Part shown: one piece after another, positions 25,735-34,710 of the stretch
Position numbering within the stretch: position 1 is the stretch's first letter
Layout: the number at the start of each line of letters is the position of its first letter
Source of the DNA: JAHEFT01 sp964443145
GTDB lineage: Bacteria; Pseudomonadota; Gammaproteobacteria; Xanthomonadales; SZUA-36
DNA length: 64,000 nucleotides
Assembly: GCA_964443145.1 (NCBI GenBank)
Contig: CAYUBS010000002.1
Coordinates: forward strand, 19,690 to 83,689
Direction of reading: 5' to 3'
Notes under the pieces: model-generated
Seen by the model: the letters and a program-made list of their open reading frames with translations, nothing else
Databases searched by the model: none
Told to the model about the DNA's origin: nothing
Translations under genes and position numbers: made by a program

Positions 25735-26061
25735 ATGCAAATAAACATTACCGGACATCACATTGAAGTTACTCCTGCGTTGCGTGCCTACGTGACCGAA
25801 AAACTGCAGCGGATTTCAAGACATTTTGACCACGTGATTTCCATCAATGTCATTCTCAAAGTTGAAAACCCCCAACAACAGCAGGCTGAAGCAACTGTTC
25901 ATGCCGCCGGCAAAGAAATTTTCGCGCAGGATACAGATGCCGATATGTACGCGGCCATCGATGGCCTTATCGATAAGCTGGACAAGCAGGTTCGGCGCTA
26001 CAAGGATCGTCTGCGCGGCAACCACTCCAACTCTGCAAAAAGAACGGCTTCGCTGGGTTAG
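25735..26061 (+). CDS. hpf: Ribosome hibernation promoting factor, short form
   Basis: This 108-residue protein belongs to the short HPF/YfiA family that binds the 30S subunit and silences ribosomes in stationary phase. The core reads MQINITGHHIEVTPALR at the start and then KLQRISRHFDHV, with KEIFAQDTDADMYAAIDGLI following. There is no C-terminal dimerisation domain, so it is not the long form. I choose ATG 25735 because GGAG lies nine bases upstream and the family match begins there; an in-frame ATG at 25723 and an earlier one are open but unsupported. Confidence 0.94.
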   Translation: MQINITGHHIEVTPALRAYVTEKLQRISRHFDHVISINVILKVENPQQQQAEATVHAAGKEIFAQDTDADMYAAIDGLIDKLDKQVRRYKDRLRGNHSNSAKRTASLG

Positions 26062-26109
26062 CCGTCTCTGACGCATCCCGAATAAAAGTACTGGAATGGC
26101 CATTTAGAA

Positions 26110-26565
26110 ATGCTTATTAGTGATCTGCTGAGCCCGGAAAAAATACACTGTGATGTTCACAGTAGCAGCAAGAAAAAGCTACTCGAACTGATCAGTGAGG
26201 AACTGGCCCGCAACAGTGACAGCCTCGGCCAGAGAGAAATCTTTGAAAGCCTGTGCGCCAGGGAACGTCTCGGAAGCACCGGCCTCGGTAAGGGCGTGGC
26301 CATTCCTCACGGCCGGGTCAAGGGTACCCGGCATGTCGAAGTATCGTTCCTTCGGCTGAAAAAACCGGTGGCGTTTGACGCCGTTGACGGGCAACCGGTG
26401 GACCTTCTATTTGCCCTGGCAGTACCCGATAACTGCGCAGAAGATCACTTGAAATTGCTGGCACAGGTTGCCGAATTATTCAGCGACAAGGAATTGCTCG
26501 AAGAATTGCGCACGGCGGATAATTCAGGAAGCCTGCTAAAACTTCTCTCCGGCTCCAGGCATTGA
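26110..26565 (+). CDS. ptsN: PTS-Ntr enzyme IIA
   Basis: EIIA-Ntr is the terminal phosphate acceptor of the nitrogen PTS and regulates targets such as potassium uptake, not sugar transport. The 151-residue product has the phosphorylatable His67 in GVAIPHGRV and the family's RERLGSTGLG just before it. Here the whole donor chain (HPr, enzyme I) is encoded seven genes or fewer downstream, unlike in E. coli where EI-Ntr is elsewhere. Confidence 0.95.
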   Translation: MLISDLLSPEKIHCDVHSSSKKKLLELISEELARNSDSLGQREIFESLCARERLGSTGLGKGVAIPHGRVKGTRHVEVSFLRLKKPVAFDAVDGQPVDLLFALAVPDNCAEDHLKLLAQVAELFSDKELLEELRTADNSGSLLKLLSGSRH

Positions 26566-26592
26566 TGTGGTTTTCATGTATCTGCAATACTG

Positions 26593-27561
26593 TTGAGTGT
26601 GACCCGCACGATAACAGCCCGTAGTCTGTTTGAAGACCTCAGCGAGAGGTTGGACCTGCACTGGGTCTCCACAGGTGATGAGCCGGACGAATACACCCTG
26701 TCAACGCTCGATATGACATCACGCCCGGCAGTGGCGGGCTACCTCAATCTGATCCACCCTAATCGGGTACAGGTCCTGGGCCGCGAAGAGATCAGTTATC
26801 TCGATTTACAGGACCCCATTGAACAACAGGCAACGGCCTTCTTGATACTGGATAGCCAACCATTGGCCATCATGGTCGGCGACGGTCTTGAAATTCCATC
26901 CAGGATCGCGGATGCGGCCTGCGGCAGATCCACGGCGCTGATTCGTTCCGGACTGCCGGCAGAAGAACTGGTCAATTACCTTCAGTACTATATTTCCAAG
27001 GCGCTGGCCCAGCGTACCACCTTGCACGGAGTCTTCATGGAGGTCTTCACCCTTGGTGTGTTAATTACCGGTGACCCTGGCACCGGCAAGAGCGAACTGG
27101 CTCTGGAGTTGCTGAACCGCGGTCACCGTCTGATCGCCGATGATGCCCCCGAGTTTACCCGTATCTCACCCGAAATCATCGATGGTACCTGCCCTGAGGC
27201 CCTGCAGGACTGCCTCGAAGTCCGCGGGCTGGGAGTGCTTAATGTACGGCACATGTTCGGAGATGCCGCGGTCAAGATGAACAAATTTCTTCGGCTGATC
27301 ATCCACCTGGAAATCCCCGGGCGCCCCGGGCACCCGGTCAGCGAAGACCGGCTACGCGGCAACAGCAGTTCTTTAGAGGTACTGAAAATGGATATACCTC
27401 GAATCACTCTACCGGTCATGGCCGGAAGAAATTTGTCCATCATCGCTGAAGCGGCAGTTCGGGATTTCATGCTCAAGATGAAAGGATATGACGCGGCGTC
27501 TGAATTCATACAGAGGCATTCACGCATTCTTCAGCGGCAGAACCCGGGTGACAACAACTGA
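26593..27561 (+). CDS. hprK: HPr kinase/phosphorylase
   Basis: HprK phosphorylates HPr on Ser46 and removes it again, coupling metabolic state to the phosphotransfer chain. The 322-residue product has the N-terminal domain and, from about residue 130, the kinase domain. Walker A is GDPGTGKS (160-167), followed by LIADDAPEF and the family signature near LEVRGLGVLNV. The start is TTG 26593 or GTG 26599. The target HPr at 28816 keeps both His15 and Ser46. HprK is best known from Firmicutes; it occurs in some proteobacteria, mostly beside ptsN and rapZ, as here. Confidence 0.95.
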   Translation: MSVTRTITARSLFEDLSERLDLHWVSTGDEPDEYTLSTLDMTSRPAVAGYLNLIHPNRVQVLGREEISYLDLQDPIEQQATAFLILDSQPLAIMVGDGLEIPSRIADAACGRSTALIRSGLPAEELVNYLQYYISKALAQRTTLHGVFMEVFTLGVLITGDPGTGKSELALELLNRGHRLIADDAPEFTRISPEIIDGTCPEALQDCLEVRGLGVLNVRHMFGDAAVKMNKFLRLIIHLEIPGRPGHPVSEDRLRGNSSSLEVLKMDIPRITLPVMAGRNLSIIAEAAVRDFMLKMKGYDAASEFIQRHSRILQRQNPGDNN

Positions 27562-27563
27562 AC

Positions 27564-28433
27564 ATGCGTGCTGAGCCACAGAAGCTGATACTGGTTAGCG
27601 GGTTATCCGGTGGCGGTAAATCCACGGCGTTACGGGCCCTGGAAGATCAGGGCTGCTACTGCGTTGACAACCTGCCCGCTGCTCTTCTCCGGGAATTTGC
27701 CAATCAGATCAAACTCAACCCTGAGCGGTACTCCAGAGTCGCACTGGGGGTGGACGCGAGGTCACCCGGAAAGGACCTGAAAGAAATCCCCCGGTGGCTG
27801 GAAGAACAGTCTCTGGCTGGGCTGGATTGGCAATTACTGTTCCTGATCGCCGACGTCAAGTCCATCATCAAGCGCTTCAGCGAAACGCGCCGTCGCCACC
27901 CACTGACCAGCGACCAGATATCCCTGCCGCAGGCGATCGAACAGGAAAAAAGCCTGCTGGACAGTCTGCGCCAGAAAGCGAACTGGGTTATCGACACTTC
28001 CGATACGAACATTCATCAGTTGCGCCGCCAGGTCTGGAACTGCGCGGGAAATGAAAACACGTCAATGACCATCGTGCTCGAGTCTTTCGCCTTCAAGCGA
28101 GGGGTGCCACAGGACGTTGACTTCATTTTCGACGCACGCATTCTACCCAATCCTCACTGGGTGGATGGCTTGCGCGAATACACCGGAATGGACCAACCGG
28201 TCAGGGACTGGCTGGAGCAGGATGAGGCTGTTAAGGGTATGTTTACCGATATATTGAATTTCCTGAAAACCTGGCTACCTGAATTCCGACATAGCCAGCG
28301 CAGTTACGTGACGGTTGGCATCGGTTGCACCGGCGGACAGCACCGCTCCGTTTACCTGGTGGACCGCCTGGCCCGGGGGCTGGGCACAGAGTTCGGGCAG
28401 GTGTTGATCCACCACAGGGAGATGCAGGAATGA
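27564..28433 (+). CDS. rapZ: RNase adapter RapZ
   Basis: RapZ is an RNA-binding P-loop protein; in E. coli it presents the sRNA GlmZ to RNase E and so tunes glucosamine-6-phosphate synthase levels. The 289-residue product has Walker A GLSGGGKS (13-20) and a second nucleotide-site motif near LGVDARSP. The C-terminal RNA-binding/metabolite domain ends with IGCTGGQHRSVYLVDRL. No GlmZ-like sRNA is visible in this window. It is tightly packed between hprK (2-bp gap) and the EIIA gene (4-bp overlap). Confidence 0.96.
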   Translation: MRAEPQKLILVSGLSGGGKSTALRALEDQGCYCVDNLPAALLREFANQIKLNPERYSRVALGVDARSPGKDLKEIPRWLEEQSLAGLDWQLLFLIADVKSIIKRFSETRRRHPLTSDQISLPQAIEQEKSLLDSLRQKANWVIDTSDTNIHQLRRQVWNCAGNENTSMTIVLESFAFKRGVPQDVDFIFDARILPNPHWVDGLREYTGMDQPVRDWLEQDEAVKGMFTDILNFLKTWLPEFRHSQRSYVTVGIGCTGGQHRSVYLVDRLARGLGTEFGQVLIHHREMQE

Positions 28434-28819
28434 GTGTCGGTATTCTTATCGTCACGCATGGCGGGACCGGTGCAGCGCTTATCGAAGAAGCCGGCTTTGT
28501 ACTCGGGCAGACTCTGGAAAACGTAGCCTGCCTGGCGCTCAACCAGTCGGGGAATCTACCGGCATCACTACAGGACATCCGCGACGCGATCGAACGGTTA
28601 GATACCGATAATGGTGTACTGGTCCTCACTGATCTGATGGGTGCGAGCCCGGCCAACCTGGTGGCCCAGGTACTGGATGATTACCACGCTGTCATGGTGA
28701 CAGGAGCCAATCTCGGTATGCTGATTCGAGTCTGGAACTACCGTGACAACCCACTTGAAATGGTCACTCGAAAAGCCGTCGACGGCGGTCGAAGCGCTGT
28801 AAAGATTTTCCAGGCATGA
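28430..28819 (+). CDS. PTS mannose-type EIIA protein
   Basis: This 129-residue protein is a stand-alone EIIA of the mannose family: it starts MSVGILIVTHGG, where His10 is the phosphorylation site, and has the LTDLMGASPANL block near 66. No EIIB, EIIC or EIID is encoded nearby, so it is probably a regulatory phosphate acceptor. I start at ATG 28430 (four-base overlap with rapZ); the open frame back to 28325 is rapZ in another frame. Similar single EIIA-Man genes accompany ptsH and ptsI in many proteobacteria lacking sugar permeases. Confidence 0.92.
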   Translation: MSVGILIVTHGGTGAALIEEAGFVLGQTLENVACLALNQSGNLPASLQDIRDAIERLDTDNGVLVLTDLMGASPANLVAQVLDDYHAVMVTGANLGMLIRVWNYRDNPLEMVTRKAVDGGRSAVKIFQA

Positions 28820-29085
28820 TTTCCAGGAAAGTCACCATCATCAACCGCCTGGGCCTGCATGCGCGTGCCGCCACCAGGCTGGTCAATTGCACTTCAGAAT
28901 TCACTGCCAAAATCTTCGTCAAGAAAGGCGCCCGGGCGGTCAATGGCAAATCAATCATGGGTGTACTGATGCTGGCCGCGGCTACCGGCACAGAACTGAT
29001 CATCGAGGCAGATGGTACTGACGAGAACCAGGCACTGGACGCAATAACTGAATTGATCGTCAATCGATTTGGAGAAGATGAGTGA
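28816..29085 (+). CDS. ptsH: Phosphocarrier HPr
   Basis: HPr carries phosphate from enzyme I to the EIIA proteins. The 89-residue product has both regulatory residues: His15 in NRLGLHARAATRLV for the PEP-dependent route and Ser46 in NGKSIMGVL for HprK. The start ATG overlaps the EIIA stop and its stop overlaps the enzyme I start. It could equally be called Npr (ptsO); with an HprK present and Ser46 intact I keep the general HPr name. Confidence 0.94.
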   Translation: MISRKVTIINRLGLHARAATRLVNCTSEFTAKIFVKKGARAVNGKSIMGVLMLAAATGTELIIEADGTDENQALDAITELIVNRFGEDE

Positions 29086-30839
29086 GTATCACCCTCAAAG
29101 GTCATGCGGTCGCCCAGGGCATCGCTATCGGCCAAATCCATCTGGCCGAACGAAATGAGCTCGACATTGGTGAATACCGCATCGGCGCTGGTGATGTGGA
29201 AAACGAGATCAAGCGTTACCGGGCCGCCGTAAACGCTGCCCGCGAACAACTGCTTGAGCTGGCAGACCGGATTAACCCTGAAGCCGCCATGCCAGCCGTC
29301 GAGATCATCCAGTCCCACGTCCTGATGCTGGGCGACTCAAAAATTGGCAAGAGTACCGAGAAACACATCCGCAGCGAGCTCTGCAACGCAGAGTGGGCGG
29401 TGCAAGTCCAACTGGAGCAAGTCCTTTCCGAATTCCGCAGCATGGATGATGAGTACATCCGGACCCGTGGCGAAGATGTAACCCAGGTAGTCCGGTTGAT
29501 CCAGAGCAAACTCAGTGACCAGGCGGCAACCCAGCCGTTCGAGCACTTCCCTGACCGGCTGGCCAACACCCTGGTGATCGCAGTAGAGCTGACACCGGCT
29601 GAACTGGCCATACTGCACGAGCGCGGTGTCGCCGGAATCGTCACGGAACACGGCGGGCCGCACAGCCACACGGCCATTCTTGCAAGCAGCCTTGGGATCC
29701 CCGCAGTTCTTGGCGTGCCAGGCGCCCGTAGCCGGCTGAAGGAGGGCAGCACGGTCATTGTGGATGGCGGGCGGGGGCTGGTATTTTCAGACCCGGATGC
29801 GGCAACACTGGAGCGCTACCGCGAGATCCAACTGGAAGCCTTGCGCTTTCGGAAAGCCCTGAAATCGCTGCGTAACCGGGCAGCGCAGAGCATTGACAAC
29901 ATAAGCGTCAGCCTGCAGGCCAACGCCGAGCGCTCGGGAGAATTGAACCAGGCCCTTGAGGTAGGCGCCGAAGCGATTGGCCTTTATCGAACCGAGTTTC
30001 TTTACCTGCAGGGGGTGCTGCCTGATGAAGAAACCCAGCTCATACGATACCGTTCCGCGCTGAAGACCCTGAACGGAAAACCACTGACCATCAGGACACT
30101 GGATCTTGGTGGGGATAAAACCAGCGATTCACTCGACTTCTCGGACCCGCGGCGCTCTGCCAATCCGGCACTTGGGCTGCGCGCTGTCCGTTTGTGCCTG
30201 CAGGACACAGCACTGTTCAAGACACAGCTGCGAGCCATTCTGAGGGCCAGTGATTCAGGGCCGGTACGCTGTCTCATCCCGATGATTACCAGTGTCCTGG
30301 AAATCCGGCGGGTCAAGGCATTGCTTGAAGAGGCCAGGAACGAGCTGGATACCCGCAATCAGCCCTATGACATGGACATGCAGCTGGGTGCAATGATTGA
30401 GGTGCCCGCCGCAGCGATGGCGATACTTGACCTGGGACGCCACCTGGATTTCATCTCGGTGGGCACCAATGATCTGCTGCAATACACGCTGGCTGCGGAC
30501 CGGGGTGATGAACAGGTCGCACACCTCTATGACTTGCAGCATCCGGGTGTTATTCGCCTGCTCAGATACATTTTGAAGGGCGCAGATGAACTGGGTATTC
30601 CTGCCTCTGTTTGCGGCGAAGTAGCCGGTGACCCACGCTACACACGCCTCTTGCTGGCACTCGGATTGCGCGAATTCAGTATGCATCCGGCACGCCTGCT
30701 GGAAGTGAAGCAAATTATCCGTGAAACCGATGTAGGCCTTGCTCGAAAAGTCATCAAGCGGTGGCTGGGTGATCCTGACGAGCAGGAAAACCAGCCGCTT
30801 CTCGAGTTACTCGACGAATCTCAACGCGGTAAGTCATAA
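29082..30839 (+). CDS. ptsI: PTS enzyme I (PEP-protein phosphotransferase)
   Basis: Enzyme I takes phosphate from phosphoenolpyruvate and gives it to HPr. The 585-residue product has an N-terminal HPr-binding domain, the phosphohistidine motif GGPHSHTAIL (active His196), and the C-terminal PEP-binding TIM barrel. In the barrel are GLYRTEFLYL near 305 and the catalytic-cysteine motif ASVCGEVAGD near 510. It has no N-terminal GAF domain, so it is the classical form and not PtsP. The start is GTG 29082, overlapping the HPr stop. Confidence 0.95.
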   Translation: MSITLKGHAVAQGIAIGQIHLAERNELDIGEYRIGAGDVENEIKRYRAAVNAAREQLLELADRINPEAAMPAVEIIQSHVLMLGDSKIGKSTEKHIRSELCNAEWAVQVQLEQVLSEFRSMDDEYIRTRGEDVTQVVRLIQSKLSDQAATQPFEHFPDRLANTLVIAVELTPAELAILHERGVAGIVTEHGGPHSHTAILASSLGIPAVLGVPGARSRLKEGSTVIVDGGRGLVFSDPDAATLERYREIQLEALRFRKALKSLRNRAAQSIDNISVSLQANAERSGELNQALEVGAEAIGLYRTEFLYLQGVLPDEETQLIRYRSALKTLNGKPLTIRTLDLGGDKTSDSLDFSDPRRSANPALGLRAVRLCLQDTALFKTQLRAILRASDSGPVRCLIPMITSVLEIRRVKALLEEARNELDTRNQPYDMDMQLGAMIEVPAAAMAILDLGRHLDFISVGTNDLLQYTLAADRGDEQVAHLYDLQHPGVIRLLRYILKGADELGIPASVCGEVAGDPRYTRLLLALGLREFSMHPARLLEVKQIIRETDVGLARKVIKRWLGDPDEQENQPLLELLDESQRGKS

Positions 30840-30890
30840 CCTGCCAGACCCGTTTCCCTTATAATGCCTGCGGTTAGATGGGAGTCCCGC

Positions 30891-32255
30891 ATGGCGGAAC
30901 AGTTACACGAAGAAAAGACAGCGCGCCAACTGGATCGCCTGACCACGGCGCTCGATTCAGGCACGCAAACCCGTGTTAGCCACTCATTGAAGAGCCTTTC
31001 GGCAGCTGAAATTGCCGACCTGCTCGAATCACTCCCTATCGCCAAACGGCTTGCAGTCTGGGAACTGACTGATCCTGAGCTGGACGGCGACGTACTGGTT
31101 GAAGTCAACGACGAGGTTCGTGCCAGCCTGATCCGGGGGACAGCCCCCGAAGACCTGGTCGCAGCCGTTGATGATCTCGATATCGACGATCTCGCCGATA
31201 TTCTCGATGACCTGCCCGATGCGGTAACCAGCGAGGTTTTGCGCAGTCTTGACCGCCAGGATCATGAGCGCCTGTTACATGTCCTGACCTACCCGGAAGA
31301 CTCTGCCGGTGGCCTGATGGACCCCGACGTGCTGACCATCCGCCCGGACGTAACCCTGGACGTGGTCCTGCGTTACCTGCGGGTGCGCGGCGAATTACCC
31401 GAAGTCTTTGATCAGCTTTTTGTCATCGACCGACAGGGCCGTTACCTCGGAAGCCTGAAGCTTTCAGACCTGCTCACACAGGACCCGGCCAGCCTGGTAA
31501 GTGATCTGATGAACGAGACGGCTATCAGAATCCCGGTCGACATGCATGAAAGCCAGGTCGCCATCGAGTTTGAACACCACGACCTGGTGTCAGCACCGGT
31601 GATTGACTCCGACCAGGTCCTGAAGGGCCATATCACCATTGATGACGTGGTCGATGTGATCAGGGATGAAGCAGAGCATTCGATACTGTCACGTGCGGGT
31701 CTGGATGAAGAAGAAGACATGTTTGCACCGATCGTGCAGTCAGCCCGGCGCCGCTGGGTATGGCTGGGTGTAAACCTGGTGACCGCTATACTCGCCGCGC
31801 TGGTGCTTTATACCTTTGAGGCCACGCTGGACCAGATTGTAGCCACGGCGGTCCTGTTTCCGATTGTCATGAGCATGGGTGGTATCGCGGGAACCCAGAC
31901 CCTGACCCTGATGGTCCGCGGAATGGCTACCGGCCAGGTCAACTCCAGCAATACCCCTGCCCTGTTACGCAAAGAACTGGCCGTGGGCCTGCTCAACGGT
32001 TTCGTGTTCTCCCTTGTCGTCGCCGCCATTGCCTATTTCTGGTATGGCGACAGTTTTCTTGGCCTGGTCATGGGGGCAGCGATATTGCTTAACCTGCTGG
32101 CCGGCGCGCTGGCTGGCGCGTTGATCCCGGGAATTCTCAAACGGATGTCCATTGATCCAGCGCTGGCCGGGGGCGTAGTACTGACCACGGTCACCGATGT
32201 GGTCGGGATTCTGGCGTTCATCGGCCTGGCGACGTTCATGTTGGTGGGGCGATAA
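30891..32255 (+). CDS. mgtE: Magnesium transporter MgtE
   Basis: MgtE is a Mg2+ channel gated by its cytosolic domains. The 454-residue product has the N-domain of helical repeats (with DLADILDDLPDAV near 100), two CBS domains (about 135-260) and five C-terminal membrane helices. The pore signature is near GGIAGTQTLTLMVRGMATGQ. I use ATG 30891, with GGGAG at good spacing; nine upstream codons are open. It closes the phosphotransfer gene run; whether a PTS protein regulates it is unknown, though this linkage recurs in other proteobacteria. Confidence 0.95.
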   Translation: MAEQLHEEKTARQLDRLTTALDSGTQTRVSHSLKSLSAAEIADLLESLPIAKRLAVWELTDPELDGDVLVEVNDEVRASLIRGTAPEDLVAAVDDLDIDDLADILDDLPDAVTSEVLRSLDRQDHERLLHVLTYPEDSAGGLMDPDVLTIRPDVTLDVVLRYLRVRGELPEVFDQLFVIDRQGRYLGSLKLSDLLTQDPASLVSDLMNETAIRIPVDMHESQVAIEFEHHDLVSAPVIDSDQVLKGHITIDDVVDVIRDEAEHSILSRAGLDEEEDMFAPIVQSARRRWVWLGVNLVTAILAALVLYTFEATLDQIVATAVLFPIVMSMGGIAGTQTLTLMVRGMATGQVNSSNTPALLRKELAVGLLNGFVFSLVVAAIAYFWYGDSFLGLVMGAAILLNLLAGALAGALIPGILKRMSIDPALAGGVVLTTVTDVVGILAFIGLATFMLVGR

Positions 32256-32272
32256 GCCGCCAGATCATTCTG

Positions 32273-34708
32273 ATGAAGATTTTACTGATCACCCAGGAAG
32301 CCCCACTGCTGAACCACGAAGTGGTGAGCGGCAATGCTATTCGAAGCCAGCAAATCAGTTCAGCGCTTGAAGGCGCGGGCCACGAGGTTGAACAGGTTTG
32401 GCTGAGCAAGGATTCCACGCCATACAGGCGATCGGGTTCAACCTTCCGCAATCAGGACGACTTAAAGGGCATCCTGATGAAACAGGAACCCGAGGCCATC
32501 ATCGTCTCCTACTGGGAATTGCTCGGCCTGTTGCCACATGAGAGCAACGTTCCGGTAGTCCTGGATTACGTGGCCCCCCGCTCGCTGGAAGAACTGTACG
32601 AATCGCCTTCAACGGTCACTGCCAGCCTCAAGCGACTGGTTCACAACCTGCGCCGCTGCGACCTGGTACTCGTGGGTAACGAGTTGCAGAGCCACTTGCT
32701 GGTCAACCTGCTGATAGAAGCCGGGTTTGATCTGCGCGGCTCCAACCCCATCAGAGTCGTTCCTTTAGGAGCTGAAATTACTGATCCGCCGCAATCAGAC
32801 CCTGCCCGGGATGGCTGGCTTTTCGTCGGCGGTGGTGTGACCTGGCCGTGGCGTTCGGCAGAGCCTTACCATGCTGAGCTGGAAACTTTTGCGCAACGGA
32901 ATCACCCGGGTATGCAACTGGTTCAATTCGGCGGTGACTATCGCTGGCATGACAGCACCCCAGCAGGCGATCAGGCCGGCGCGGGTGAAACCGGCGCGGT
33001 GCAAATCCGTGAATTGCTGCCTTACCGGCAATACAGTCAATTTCTCAGCCAAAAAGCTCATATCGGAATCGAACTGGCCGAGTGGAACATCGAGCGGCAA
33101 TACAGTCAGTCTTTTCGTTCACTGGAGTTCCTCCGCCACGGGCTGCCCATCCTTTGCAATCGCTACCTTCCGCTGGCCAGACTGGTCGAAGAATATGATG
33201 CGGGCTGGGTCGTCGATGAACCGGAATCGCTGGCTCCGCTGCTCGCTGAAATCATCGCCGCGCCCGATAAATGGAAGGAAAAGTCGGCCAACGCACAGAA
33301 ACTGGTCAATGTCGCATTACAACCGCAAACCTCTACTGAGCCGCTGCTGGACTGGTTAAAATCACCGCAAAAGGCAGCCCGGCTCAAGACCGGCCCCATC
33401 AGCAGGGAAACCGCACCTGTGCTCGGCGTACCACCCTTTGGCGAGCGGCTGAAACGGCAGTTCAGACTGGCCTGGACCGTTCTGCTGAACCGTTTGTTCG
33501 GTCAGGATCGCGGGCAGGGAATCATAATCGTCACGCGTGGTGACCTGTTCCCGCCGGACCACGGAGCCGCCGTGCGCACGGTGGAAAGTGCCAAAGCACT
33601 CGCGCGCAGCGGCATCCGGGTGGGCATCGTCACCGACGATCGCAAACACTGGTTCGAGCTGGTCGGTGAGGATACCGTGGCGCGTAAATACCCTGTGTGG
33701 ACCCGGTTAGTAAGCATCCCAGGCCCGCTGGCCAAGCTGTTGCACTTTTCCAAAGACCTGCCCTACAGCAACAGTTTTTTGTATCTGCCGATGACTGATG
33801 GTTCGTTTTTCTGGCGAACCATCGCTGCCTCCCGCGCCCTCCATGCAGGCGTGCTGCAGGCCGAATTTCCTGCCTATGCGCTGCCCTGCATCAGGGCCCG
33901 CGAAACGCTCGACTGCCGTGTGGCAATGGTTCAGCACAATGTTGAATATGACCGTATCAGAGCGCAGGTTCCTGAACTCACGCAGGAGCAGTATGAAAAC
34001 CTCAAAGCGATCGAAATCGACCTCTGCAACCGCTGTGATGCCGTTGTCTGCGTGTCAGACAACGACCGCCAGAAGCTGGGCGAGGATGGCGTCCATCCGG
34101 AGTTGCTTCACATGGTGCCGCACGGCGTCAACCTGACCGAATTTGATGCGCCATCCATCATAGACGCCCGCGCGGAATATGGCATCGCAGACGATTGTCC
34201 CTTACTGGTATACCACGGTACCTATTCGTACCCGCCCAACCGGGAGGCATTGCAGATTTTCGCTGACATTCTGCTGCCAGGACTGGAAGACAGGGGACTC
34301 AAGTGTCACTTGCTGGCGGTCGGACGCAATCCACCCGCCACTCCTCCGCACCCGCGGATTCACCTGACGGGCAGCGTCGAAATAGTCGCGCCGTGGCTGA
34401 AGGCCGCTGACCTGTCGGTAATCCCATTGGTTGAAGGCGGCGGAACGCGGATGAAAATCATCGATTGTTTTGCAGCATGCCTACCGGTCATCAGCACCCG
34501 TAAAGGAATCGAAGGCATACCCGTCGAGCCCGGCAAACAGGCCCTGGTGCTGGACGATTGGGAAGAGATCATCAACGCCATCATAGACCTGTGGGAAGAC
34601 CCCGACGGGGCCAGGAAACTGGCCATGGCCGGTCGGGCACTGGCTGACAGCCTGGACTGGAACGCCGCAGCCGCGAAATACCGTTCGATCTACTCCGCAT
34701 TGCCTTAA
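32273..34708 (+). CDS. Two-module glycosyltransferase (GT-B fold)
   Basis: This 811-residue protein appears to hold two GT-B glycosyltransferase modules in tandem. Module one spans about 1-370, opening with MKILLITQEAPLL and a VPLGAEI stretch near 167. Module two spans about 405-811, opening with GIIIVTRGDLFPPDHGAAVR. The second has the usual GT4 donor-site pattern (VYHGTYSYPPNREAL near 645, then EGGGTRMKIIDCFA near 720). Module one is more divergent and may be non-catalytic. The donor and acceptor sugars cannot be read from the sequence. No other polysaccharide gene adjoins it; it follows mgtE and converges on tsaB with a 2-bp gap. No signal peptide or membrane span is seen. Confidence 0.82.
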   Translation: MKILLITQEAPLLNHEVVSGNAIRSQQISSALEGAGHEVEQVWLSKDSTPYRRSGSTFRNQDDLKGILMKQEPEAIIVSYWELLGLLPHESNVPVVLDYVAPRSLEELYESPSTVTASLKRLVHNLRRCDLVLVGNELQSHLLVNLLIEAGFDLRGSNPIRVVPLGAEITDPPQSDPARDGWLFVGGGVTWPWRSAEPYHAELETFAQRNHPGMQLVQFGGDYRWHDSTPAGDQAGAGETGAVQIRELLPYRQYSQFLSQKAHIGIELAEWNIERQYSQSFRSLEFLRHGLPILCNRYLPLARLVEEYDAGWVVDEPESLAPLLAEIIAAPDKWKEKSANAQKLVNVALQPQTSTEPLLDWLKSPQKAARLKTGPISRETAPVLGVPPFGERLKRQFRLAWTVLLNRLFGQDRGQGIIIVTRGDLFPPDHGAAVRTVESAKALARSGIRVGIVTDDRKHWFELVGEDTVARKYPVWTRLVSIPGPLAKLLHFSKDLPYSNSFLYLPMTDGSFFWRTIAASRALHAGVLQAEFPAYALPCIRARETLDCRVAMVQHNVEYDRIRAQVPELTQEQYENLKAIEIDLCNRCDAVVCVSDNDRQKLGEDGVHPELLHMVPHGVNLTEFDAPSIIDARAEYGIADDCPLLVYHGTYSYPPNREALQIFADILLPGLEDRGLKCHLLAVGRNPPATPPHPRIHLTGSVEIVAPWLKAADLSVIPLVEGGGTRMKIIDCFAACLPVISTRKGIEGIPVEPGKQALVLDDWEEIINAIIDLWEDPDGARKLAMAGRALADSLDWNAAAAKYRSIYSALP

Positions 34709-34710
34709 GA

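Noticed and set aside
28325..28429. Longer EIIA-Man start at 28325.
   Set aside because: The extra 35 residues are rapZ read out of frame; ATG 28430 overlaps the rapZ stop as other genes here do.
29082..30839. Reading enzyme I as PtsP (EI-Ntr).
   Set aside because: PtsP has an N-terminal GAF domain; this protein starts directly with the EI domain and is 585 residues long.
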